From the NCBI GenBank assembly GCA_947176445.1, contig CAMWQK010000045.1, positions 1-6,908 on the forward strand: 6,908 nt of DNA. The letters are read 5' to 3'. Made by a program: the position numbers and the translations under genes. The stretch is from an uncultured Clostridia bacterium. Its GTDB lineage: Bacteria; Bacillota; Clostridia; Christensenellales; Borkfalkiaceae. The notes beneath the pieces were generated by a model. The model worked only from the letters and a program-made list of their open reading frames with translations, had not been told where the DNA came from and made no database searches. This document shows positions 1 to 6,094 of this stretch, piece after piece; the first letter of the stretch is position 1; each line of letters begins with the position of its first letter.

Positions 1-7
1 TTTTTAT

Positions 8-1555
8 TTACAAACCCCCCGAGCTGCCTCCCCCGACCCCGGCCCCGCCGAACGTAGACGTCGACACACCGCCGGTCCCCGATATAAACGACTCGTATCC
101 GTTGTTGCGGTAGGGCGCGGAGATCTCGCCGATAAAGTCGCTGTCTTTCAGATTAGCGGGATCGTAGGAAATCAGAGCGTCACCGGTGAACATGTCGCCG
201 ACGGCGTCGGGTGCGCGGTTGAACAGCGCAAACTGCATATACGCCGCCTGCGGGGAAACGACCTCTATGATCGTTTCGGTATCGGTAATCGGGTAGTAAT
301 CCCCTTCGATGTGCATCTTCATCGCCTCGTTGATAGCAACGAAGTTCGTCCAAGGCATCCATTCGATCTGAGCGCCTTCACCGGGCAATCCCATGCGATA
401 CGCTAAGTATTTGCCCTCTTCTTCGAGTTTGAGTGCACCCTTATTCTCGCAGGAGATCGTCAGCTTTAAGTCAATGCCCTGATCTTCCGTCTCCGTGTAT
501 TCGCCCTCGATCACCATGCCGTTATCGTCGGTGTCCGTCCCGTAGTCGTAGGGCTTGAGCGCGGGATAGCGCAGCTCGTAGCCCGAAGTCGAAACGACTC
601 TGTCTTCGACATGCGTATTGAACATGCTCTGTGCGCCGACGAGCAACCACTCTTCGCGGTTTATTCCCGTAGCGTTGTACGTTACGTCAACGCCGTACCA
701 CATACCCTCTACCTCTACGGCGTTCCACATGTGCGGCTGATAATTCCCGTCGCCCTTTCCGTCGACCGCGCCTGCAATGCACGCGCAGGGAATGCCGAGC
801 CGATCCATGACCGCCTTGAAGCTCTTTGCGTAGCCTTCGCATACGGACTCGCGGTTGACGAGCGCGCCGTAGGAAGTGTATACGAACGCCGCCTTCGGCG
901 TATCGACGTTTTTATCGCCCTGCACTTCCGTGCCGTAGCCGTAGTTCGTGTGCGACGCGATGTATCCGTTTACGTAGGCGATCTGTGCAGTGACACTGCT
1001 CAGCTTTTTCGCCTCGTCAACGATGGTCTTTAACTGACTTTCGTATTCCTGAATTGCGGCATTCACAGCCGTTTCGGAATTGAGATTTCCTCTGTACGTC
1101 GTCAGAACTCTGCTCGAATCGAGGTACGCAACGTACTTCTCCTCTTTCAGACCCGCACTGATGGACGTTGCAAAGACGTCGGCATAGAACAGATCGGGGT
1201 GATCCATATAGTATGCGTCGCGTCCCGCACCGTAAGACCTTGCGAGTCTGTTATTGTCGAGCCCGCTCACGTACGCCTTCACCTGCTCCTCGGTCGCAAC
1301 GCCGTTTTCAACCAGATCGTACTCGATCGTGCCCTTCTTGAATGCGCCGTCGCTTTCCAGCTTTTCAAACGCATCGTAAAAGTTTTTGGCAAGCTGATCG
1401 TTCGAAAGCTGCCCGTAGTAGTACTTTGCAGTGTCGTTTGCCGCAGATACCGCGGAAGTACGCCCGAAAAGCGCCGCAAACAGACCGGCAAACAGCGAGA
1501 GCACAAGCATTGCCGCCATCCACAAAACCGCAGAACTCTTTGTCCGTAATTTCAT
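8..1555 (-). CDS. Secreted transglutaminase-like cysteine protein
   Basis: A 515-residue exported protein with a papain-like transglutaminase core. Residues 1-38 form a signal peptide: basic MKLRTK, a hydrophobic stretch about 9-30, and a likely cleavage after SAVSA. The transglutaminase-type domain spans about 185-295. Its triad is readable: Cys239 in ESVCEGYAKSF, His275 in PHMWNAV and Asp290 in WYGVDVTYN. Residues 40-180 look helical and are typical of the N-terminal part of such clostridial surface proteins; about 340-490 is a further beta-type region I cannot name. The protein ends in a low-complexity Ser/Thr/Gly tail (493-515) with no LPXTG motif or C-terminal membrane segment. Start choice: ATG preceded by GGAG (1561-1564) with 5-nt spacing, below a good promoter. 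Members of this fold act as proteases, cross-linking or deamidating enzymes or peptide-processing enzymes, so the substrate is unknown. It is a monocistronic unit as far as the window shows. Confidence 0.85.
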   Translation of the reverse strand: MKLRTKSSAVLWMAAMLVLSLFAGLFAALFGRTSAVSAANDTAKYYYGQLSNDQLAKNFYDAFEKLESDGAFKKGTIEYDLVENGVATEEQVKAYVSGLDNNRLARSYGAGRDAYYMDHPDLFYADVFATSISAGLKEEKYVAYLDSSRVLTTYRGNLNSETAVNAAIQEYESQLKTIVDEAKKLSSVTAQIAYVNGYIASHTNYGYGTEVQGDKNVDTPKAAFVYTSYGALVNRESVCEGYAKSFKAVMDRLGIPCACIAGAVDGKGDGNYQPHMWNAVEVEGMWYGVDVTYNATGINREEWLLVGAQSMFNTHVEDRVVSTSGYELRYPALKPYDYGTDTDDNGMVIEGEYTETEDQGIDLKLTISCENKGALKLEEEGKYLAYRMGLPGEGAQIEWMPWTNFVAINEAMKMHIEGDYYPITDTETIIEVVSPQAAYMQFALFNRAPDAVGDMFTGDALISYDPANLKDSDFIGEISAPYRNNGYESFISGTGGVSTSTFGGAGVGGGSSGGL

Positions 1556-1560
1556 AACTT

Positions 1561-1564
1561 CTCC
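1561..1564 (-). promoter_or_regulatory. Ribosome binding site of the transglutaminase-like gene
   Basis: GGAG on the minus strand, five bases before the ATG at 1555. It fixes the start of the secreted protein and contrasts with the next two genes upstream, which have no such site. Confidence 0.7.
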
Positions 1565-1577
1565 GATAAATTTTTTT

Positions 1578-1607
1578 ACCGTCGCGTACAGTTACTGCAT
1601 CGACGGT
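1578..1607 (-). other. Hairpin in the 5' leader of the transglutaminase-like gene
   Basis: A perfect 7-bp inverted repeat, ACCGTCG / CGACGGT, with a 16-base loop. It begins about five bases after the predicted transcription start (near 1612) and ends 13 bases before the GGAG site. On this strand it is followed by an A-rich stretch, so it is not a terminator for this gene; a 5' stem of this kind could stabilise the mRNA. On the plus strand the same hairpin is followed by a T-rich run (1607-1617) and would look like a terminator, but no plus-strand gene leads into it. Confidence 0.55.
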
Positions 1608-1618
1608 TTCTTTTTTTC

Positions 1619-1647
1619 ATTATACTCGTTTGTGAAGGAATATGCAA
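1619..1647 (-). promoter_or_regulatory. Sigma-A promoter of the transglutaminase-like gene
   Basis: The -10 box is an exact TATAAT (1619-1624) and the -35 box is TTGCAT (1642-1647), separated by exactly 17 bp. The predicted start near 1612 gives a leader of about 57 bases containing the hairpin and the ribosome binding site. The promoter lies between this gene and the terminator of dagK, so the gene is transcribed on its own. Confidence 0.85.
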
Positions 1648-1684
1648 GTTTTTCACGGCTAAAACGTGCATTTTTATCCGTCAG

Positions 1685-1715
1685 AAAACCGTTTCGGCAT
1701 TTCAAATACCGACGG
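1685..1715 (-). terminator. Possible second terminator after dagK
   Basis: On the minus strand CCGT pairs with ACGG and CGGTATT with AATGCCG (one G-U pair), around a TGA loop with a two-base bulge, and TTTT follows at 1685-1688. It lies about 33 bases beyond the main dagK terminator and could catch read-through before the next promoter. The U-tract is short and an alternative hairpin (ACGGCG / CGCCGT, 1712-1730) overlaps it. Confidence 0.35.
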
Positions 1716-1748
1716 CGCTATTGCCGCCGTTTCTCCCGTAGCACAATC

Positions 1749-1777
1749 AAAAAGCGACCGCTATCCCCGCAGTCGCT
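1749..1777 (-). terminator. Intrinsic terminator of dagK
   Basis: A 9-bp stem (AGCGACTGC with GCGGTCGCT, one G-U pair) with a 7-base loop, followed by TTTTT. The first base of the stem is the last base of the dagK TAA stop, so termination is packed directly against the end of the gene. Confidence 0.85.
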
Positions 1778-2682
1778 TAAATATATTTATTTTTGGGAAC
1801 GTACATCTTCACCTTGCCGCGGACTGCCTCGATCTTGATATTGCCGCGAATGCCCTCTTCTCCGTCGAAGTCCCAGACGACGTTCTCTTCCGTCTTGATA
1901 TCGATCTTCTCCCCGCGCAGGAATACGACGTCCTTCTTCTTGATCCTGCACCCGAAGAGTAATACGGACGCAACCGAAAAATACGCGCCTATCTTGCGGA
2001 AAAATCCCGGTTTTCGAACCTGCTTGATGATGACCGCTTCGAGATTTCCGTCCTGCATGCTCCCCGCTCTGTTGATGGGAAAGCCCGCCACCGAGCGTCC
2101 GTTTAAGACGAGCACGAGCACGGCGTGCGTATCGATCTTCTGATCGCCGCACTCCGCCTCGACGCGGAAAATATCCAGCTTCATATTGTGCTTCAAGCCC
2201 TCGACGGCATAGGCAAGCGCGCCGAACGCCCGCTTCGAGGACTGCGACGTCGTATAAGTTGCGCTCGTGAACGCCCCCGCCGCCGCAATGTACATGGCGT
2301 AATTCGCACCGTTGACCGACATACAGTCGAGCCTCTGCGAATACCCGCGCCTGATCACCTTCAACGCGCCCTTAATCGAGCGCGGAATGTGCAGAGAGCG
2401 CGCAACGTCGTTCACCGTTCCCGCGGGAATATAGCCGAGCTGAACGTCGCTGTTGTTGAGCCCCTGCAACACGTTGTTGAACGTTCCGTCCCCGCCCGCA
2501 AAGATGACGGCGTCGAAGACTTCCGCACTCGCACGCACCTTGCGTTCGAGATCCTCCGCACCGCGCGCAGCGCAGACGACGACCTCGTCGAAGCATTTAC
2601 CGAGCTCCCTCTGAATGAGCGGAAGTTTCTTCTGAACTTTTCCTTTGCCGCTGTTTGGATTGTAAAGGAAAATACATCGCAT
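1777..2682 (-). CDS. dagK: Diacylglycerol kinase family lipid kinase (DagK/YegS-like)
   Basis: A 301-residue protein of usual family length, most likely a soluble or membrane-associated kinase that phosphorylates a lipid such as diacylglycerol with ATP, returning it to phospholipid synthesis. Visible motifs: YNPNSGKG (7-14) at the N-terminus, the nucleotide-binding GGDGT (63-67), GTVNDVAR (88-95, the family's GTxNDxAR), a DG pair at 211-212 before NLEAVII, and DFDGE (271-275) carrying the likely catalytic acidic residue. The layout fits an N-terminal catalytic domain (about 1-130) and a C-terminal beta-rich domain (about 130-298). Related proteins accept other lipids (phosphatidylglycerol in YegS, undecaprenol in some Gram-positive enzymes), so the substrate is not certain and the symbol is by family. 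It has its own promoter and terminator, and no ribosome binding site: the start appears leaderless. Confidence 0.9.
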   Translation of the reverse strand: MRCIFLYNPNSGKGKVQKKLPLIQRELGKCFDEVVVCAARGAEDLERKVRASAEVFDAVIFAGGDGTFNNVLQGLNNSDVQLGYIPAGTVNDVARSLHIPRSIKGALKVIRRGYSQRLDCMSVNGANYAMYIAAAGAFTSATYTTSQSSKRAFGALAYAVEGLKHNMKLDIFRVEAECGDQKIDTHAVLVLVLNGRSVAGFPINRAGSMQDGNLEAVIIKQVRKPGFFRKIGAYFSVASVLLFGCRIKKKDVVFLRGEKIDIKTEENVVWDFDGEEGIRGNIKIEAVRGKVKMYVPKNKYI

Positions 2683-2688
2683 ATCTGT

Positions 2689-2717
2689 ATTATATACGAT
2701 GTATTTCCGTTTGACAA
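2689..2717 (-). promoter_or_regulatory. Sigma-A promoter of dagK, leaderless geometry
   Basis: The -35 box TTGTCA (2712-2717) and exact -10 TATAAT (2689-2694) are separated by 17 bp. Only six bases (ACAGAT) lie between the -10 box and the ATG at 2682, so the expected transcription start falls on or within a base or two of the start codon. There is no Shine-Dalgarno-like sequence. Confidence 0.8.
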
Positions 2718-2729
2718 GTATGAATATGT

Positions 2730-2747
2730 AATTTTTTATAAAAAATT
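2730..2747. repeat. Perfect 18-bp AT-only palindrome upstream of dagK
   Basis: AATTTTTTATAAAAAATT equals its own reverse complement. It sits at about -48 to -65 from the predicted dagK start, where a distal UP element or a regulator could bind. Its T6 run also follows a weak 4-bp hairpin (GCGC / GCGT, 2751-2760) just after the preceding gene, so it may help to end that transcript. Confidence 0.6.
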
Positions 2748-2763
2748 GACGCCACTTGCGCTT

Positions 2764-3477
2764 TTATGAGAAGCACTGCCCCATGTTGAGTACGGAAAAG
2801 CACAGCTGTACCTGCAAATAGCGCAGATCCTTCGCAAAGAGAATGCCCGAGGCGATCTCCTTGCCCTTGCGCTCCGCCCTTACAAGCTCCGCATTCCACG
2901 CGTCGTACATAGTTCCCGCCGCAGCGTTGTCTTCCCGCAAGCCCTTTAATACTTTCAAAATACCGTTGAGAGCCGCCCGCGCCTCGTCCTGCCCGCACTC
3001 CGTCCGCTCCAACGCGTTCGCTGTGTCGTATAATATGAGCGCGCACGTCTCGACCGTCTGCGCGTTCGAGCGGATGCGATTCTTCTCTTCCGCCATGCTG
3101 CCGTTGAGCGGAATGTCCTCGGAGCTTCGCTTCATGATCTGCGTCTCGATCCCCTTTTCGCTCAACCCGTCCTGCACGGAGTGCGCCGCCGTCTCGGTAA
3201 AATAGCAGGCGAGCACGACTGCGCTCCCGTCCTCGATGAGATACCCCGCCCCGCCAGAGAAATACACCTCGCCCGCACCCGCCGAAGCGGTCGTATCCTC
3301 GCACGAGCGGACGAGAAAATAGTAGCTTGTATCGCGGGAGAGCGTCTCCGCCGCCTGACCGTTCCACCAGAAGATCCCGACGAACAGACAGACGGAGAAC
3401 ACGAACACCAGAACGGCGGCAAAAAAAATGCCGCCGCGCCCCCTTCGCCTTGTGTACCTGTGCGTATAGTCAACCAT
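2764..3477 (-). CDS. Membrane-anchored protein of unknown function with weak SPOR-like segment
   Basis: I do not recognise this 237-residue protein as a named family. A basic N-terminus (RYTRRRGRG, 8-16) is followed by one hydrophobic segment (about 17-38), giving a cytoplasm-in, extracytoplasmic-out topology. Residues 51-115 (from SYYFLVRSC through AGYLIEDGSAVVLACYF to EKGIETQI) have the rhythm of a SPOR peptidoglycan-binding domain: aromatic beta strand, helix, a G-Y strand and a second helix that ends in a basic or glycine turn. The match is by eye and weak. The remainder (125-237) looks helical. It starts 37 bases after the PolC-like gene in the same direction. No ribosome binding site is visible; an in-frame TAA nine bases upstream excludes a longer start, and a TATAAT lies just ahead of the ATG. 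A cell-envelope or sporulation role would be a guess. Confidence 0.75.
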   Translation of the reverse strand: MVDYTHRYTRRRGRGGIFFAAVLVFVFSVCLFVGIFWWNGQAAETLSRDTSYYFLVRSCEDTTASAGAGEVYFSGGAGYLIEDGSAVVLACYFTETAAHSVQDGLSEKGIETQIMKRSSEDIPLNGSMAEEKNRIRSNAQTVETCALILYDTANALERTECGQDEARAALNGILKVLKGLREDNAAAGTMYDAWNAELVRAERKGKEIASGILFAKDLRYLQVQLCFSVLNMGQCFS

Positions 3478-3482
3478 AGTAC

Positions 3483-3511
3483 ATTATATGAAGGGTGCGG
3501 GCGGTTGTATT
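3483..3511 (-). promoter_or_regulatory. Possible internal promoter of the membrane protein gene
   Basis: An exact TATAAT (3483-3488) ends five bases before the ATG at 3477. The hexamer 17 bp further upstream, AATACA, matches the -35 consensus at only three positions. If used, transcripts would start at or within a base of the ATG and be leaderless. The -35 is weak, so chance is possible. Confidence 0.4.
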
Positions 3512-3514
3512 CTG

Positions 3515-5026
3515 TTAAGGAAGCCGTTTTTTGAGGCGAATGAGCTCGATAAAGATCTTCGCGGTCACGTAGGCGTCGTCGTAGGCGCGGTGGTGATTGA
3601 AGGTAAACCCGAAGTGGTCGGCGACCGTGTTGAGCTTGTAGTTGCTCAACCGCAGCTGCTCCTGCGCGAGCGTGAGCGTATCGAGCTGCCGCTGCTCGAA
3701 CAGGTACCCTTCCTGCTCGCCGTAATAGCGGATAAACTTATAGTCGAACTGCACGTTGTGCCCCACGAGGATACAGCCGTCGGAGAATTTACGGAAATCG
3801 GCAACGACGTCCTCGATCTGAGGCGCGCCGACGAGCATTTCGTCGCTGATCCCCGTCAGATTGACGATCTCCGCGCTCAACCGCACGGGACAGGCGACGA
3901 AGCTCGAAAACTTTTCCACGATCCTTCCGCCCCTGATCTTGACTGCGCCGATCTCGATGATGCGATCCATCAATCCGCTCACGGGCGCGGTGTTTAAGCC
4001 CGTCGTCTCCAAGTCGAACACGACGAAATTTTCTTTGATAAAATCCTCGGGAAGCGGCGTTCCGCCGAACAGTGTCGTCTGCACGTAGTCGTTCTCGGGC
4101 TGAGGAAATACCGCCGTATACTTTGCGGGTGCGGGACGGGACGGTCGCGCCTCCCACACGTAGTCCTTGGGCGGCTGACCGTAATCGACGGAGCGCGTGC
4201 GGAACCCGTATCCCCCGTTGTACGCCTCATAGTCTCCCGAAAGACAGATCTGATCCCCCTGTTTTAGCCCGCGGATCTTCTCCACCGTCGCCTTTTTAGA
4301 GAAATATGCTGTCCGTATCTGTCCGCTGCCGTCTTCAATGGAGATGGAGAACCACGGCTTGCCGTTCTTCGTCTCCCGCTCCTCGATGTAGGTGAGCTTA
4401 CCGCAGACGCAGGTATTCGTCTCCCCGCCTTTGAGATCGGCGATGTAGACCGCATACTCGGGCTTTCCGCCGTCGATCGCGTCGTACTCCGCAATCTTGA
4501 AACAGCGGGGCGCAACGATAAGTTCGGGCGGAGGCGGAGCTTCATGCTCGATCTCCCCCTTTGCCTTTTCCTTGAATTTGAGACTGCCCGCCCATGCGCC
4601 GCAAAAGCTCTTTTGCAGCTCTTCGCTGACGCTGTCTAAAATGTGCCCCGACGAGAACTGCTTGCTCTCCGTCGTGTCCGCACCGATACAGAACCTTCCG
4701 CCGCTCCTGTCGCACGCAACTTCGATGTCCTGTGGCGATACGAACGCGGCAGCTGCGGGAAAGCGCGTCTTCAAAATATCCGCGATCGCCTTTCGCACCG
4801 TCTCCTCATCGGGAACTGACTTTTTGAGATCGACTTCCGCCGTAAAGCCCGCGGGCACGTAGCGCGCGGAGACCTCTTTCGCGTAAAAGATATCCTCTTC
4901 CGCATACGTACAATCGGTGACGAGATGAAAGGTCGCCTTCGTTCCCGACACCGTTATATTTTTCAGCACCGCGCGACTAAGGGCGGTAACTTTCCGAATT
5001 TCTTCCAGATACTGTTTACTCTTCAT
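3515..5026 (-). CDS. PolC-like protein: N-terminal, OB and DEDDh exonuclease domains only
   Basis: A 503-residue protein matching the first part of PolC, the replicative DNA polymerase of Bacillota. Residues 1-160 resemble the PolC N-terminal region; about 203-282 is the OB-fold part (CGKLTYIEERETKNGKPWF, then FSISIEDGSGQIR); about 333-500 is a 3'-5' exonuclease. All DEDDh residues are present: Asp338 and Glu340 in VVFDLETTGLN, Asp428 in GHNVQFDYKF, His479 and Asp484 in HRAYDDA. In true PolC (about 1,400 residues) the exonuclease is inserted in a PHP domain and the polymerase follows; here only about 50 residues link OB to exonuclease, and neither PHP nor polymerase exists. A clean TAA follows, and no polymerase remnant lies downstream. 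The ATG is one base after the ispG stop, suggesting translational coupling. Likely a DNA 3'-5' exonuclease, possibly in proofreading or repair; a separate full PolC is expected elsewhere. Confidence 0.85.
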   Translation of the reverse strand: MKSKQYLEEIRKVTALSRAVLKNITVSGTKATFHLVTDCTYAEEDIFYAKEVSARYVPAGFTAEVDLKKSVPDEETVRKAIADILKTRFPAAAAFVSPQDIEVACDRSGGRFCIGADTTESKQFSSGHILDSVSEELQKSFCGAWAGSLKFKEKAKGEIEHEAPPPPELIVAPRCFKIAEYDAIDGGKPEYAVYIADLKGGETNTCVCGKLTYIEERETKNGKPWFSISIEDGSGQIRTAYFSKKATVEKIRGLKQGDQICLSGDYEAYNGGYGFRTRSVDYGQPPKDYVWEARPSRPAPAKYTAVFPQPENDYVQTTLFGGTPLPEDFIKENFVVFDLETTGLNTAPVSGLMDRIIEIGAVKIRGGRIVEKFSSFVACPVRLSAEIVNLTGISDEMLVGAPQIEDVVADFRKFSDGCILVGHNVQFDYKFIRYYGEQEGYLFEQRQLDTLTLAQEQLRLSNYKLNTVADHFGFTFNHHRAYDDAYVTAKIFIELIRLKKRLP

Positions 5027-5027
5027 G

Positions 5028-6068
5028 TTATTTTCCGATCAGCTCGTTAAGCCGCGCAAAGAAGGCACTCTCCGCGTCCTTTGCCTCCACGCGCTCGTTC
5101 TCCTTCCCCTTTTGCATGATGACGCAGTAATTTTTCCCGCCGGCGATGCCGAGATCGCAGTCCCGCGCTTCGCCCCGACCGTTGACAACGCCGCCCATCA
5201 CGGCGATTTTAAGTTGCTTGCGCAGCGGCTTTACGTACCGCGCCACCTTCTCCGCAAGCGCCATGCAGTCGTATTCGCACCGCCCGCAGGTCGGACAGGA
5301 GACGACCTCCACATAGTCCTTTTGCAGTCCGCATGCGCGCAGAATGTCGTACGCGGCGTACACCTCTTCCACGGGGTCGGCGGTGAGCGAGACGCGAATG
5401 GTATCGCCGATCCCTTTCAGGAGGAGCGAGCCGATCCCCACGCTGCTCTTGATGATGCCCGTCTCCCGCGTGCCCGCCTCTGTCACCCCGACGTGCAGCG
5501 GATAGTCCGTCCTCTTTGCAAGCAGCTCGTATGCCTCCACCGTGAGCGGCACGTCCGATGCCTTGACCGAGATGACGATATCGTTCACACCGTGTTTTTC
5601 GAGAAGCGAGACGTTATAGAGCGCGCTCTCGACGAGCGCGTTCGCGCTCCTGCCGTACTTTTCGAAGAACTTCGGCTCGATACTGCCCGTATTCGCCCCC
5701 ACGCGCACGGGAATATGATGTGCCTTGACGCAGTCCGCAACGAGCGCGATCTCCTTTTCCCCGCCGATGTTGCCGGGATTGATGCGCAGCTTATCCGCCC
5801 CCGCCTCGACCGCAAGCACGGCGATCTTGGGCGAAAAATGCACGTCGGCAAGGATGGGAATGTGAATTTTCTGCTTGACGGAAAAAATCGCCCGCGCGTC
5901 CGCCTCATCCGAAGCGGCAACGCGTGCAATTTCACATCCTGCCTGTTCCAGCATTAAAATTTGCTCCGCCGCTTTTTCCGCGTCGGAGTTTTTTACCGTC
6001 GTCATGCTCTGCACGACAACGTGACCGCCGCCGAGGACGACCCCGCCGACGCTGACTTGTTTTTTCAT
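5028..6068 (-). CDS. ispG: 4-hydroxy-3-methylbut-2-enyl diphosphate synthase (IspG), with altered Fe-S site
   Basis: A 346-residue IspG (GcpE), the enzyme that reductively converts MEcPP to HMBPP in the non-mevalonate isoprenoid pathway, using a [4Fe-4S] cluster. Recognisable blocks: VVVQSMT (17-23), AGCEIARV (43-50), ILADVHFSPKIAV (72-84), the family signature KLRINPGNIG (93-102), VRVGANTGSIE (121-131), HVGVTEAG (192-199), VSCPTCGR (256-263) and GGVVNGRGEA (292-301). Normally three cysteines and one glutamate hold the cluster. Here Cys258, Cys261 and Glu300 are present but the third cysteine (before VVNGPGE) is Gly293 and the NGPGE proline is Arg298; extra cysteines occur at 264, 268, 304 and 315. 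The rest of the sequence is well preserved. It lies 26 bases after nrdR, with a weak GGGTG site four bases before the ATG, and one base ahead of the PolC-like gene. Product certain, activity less so. Confidence 0.93.
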   Translation of the reverse strand: MKKQVSVGGVVLGGGHVVVQSMTTVKNSDAEKAAEQILMLEQAGCEIARVAASDEADARAIFSVKQKIHIPILADVHFSPKIAVLAVEAGADKLRINPGNIGGEKEIALVADCVKAHHIPVRVGANTGSIEPKFFEKYGRSANALVESALYNVSLLEKHGVNDIVISVKASDVPLTVEAYELLAKRTDYPLHVGVTEAGTRETGIIKSSVGIGSLLLKGIGDTIRVSLTADPVEEVYAAYDILRACGLQKDYVEVVSCPTCGRCEYDCMALAEKVARYVKPLRKQLKIAVMGGVVNGRGEARDCDLGIAGGKNYCVIMQKGKENERVEAKDAESAFFARLNELIGK

Positions 6069-6094
6069 ACGACACCCAAGGATTATTTATTGTT

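Noticed and set aside
2711..2742. Plus-strand TTGACA followed by TATAAA, a possible antisense promoter
   Set aside because: The spacing is 20 bp, too long for sigma-A, and no plus-strand gene follows; the TTGACA overlaps the reverse complement of the dagK -35 box.
2751..2760. Hairpin after the membrane protein stop as an intrinsic terminator
   Set aside because: The stem is only four pairs, one of them G-U, although T6 follows; too weak to call on its own.
2125..2769. Open frame of 214 codons on the plus strand
   Set aside because: It is antisense to dagK and runs through its promoter; its composition is that of a GC-rich shadow frame.
3488..3997. Plus-strand open frame of 169 codons
   Set aside because: It is antisense to the exonuclease domain of the PolC-like gene, which carries all DEDDh residues.
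5025..5957. Long open frame (310 codons) on the plus strand
   Set aside because: It lies fully antisense to ispG, whose family motifs are clear; the antisense translation is rich in Arg, Ala, His and Val with no recognisable domain.
6069..6094. Separate promoter or terminator between nrdR and ispG
   Set aside because: The 26-base gap shows no hairpin and no convincing -35/-10 pair; the genes are read as one operon.
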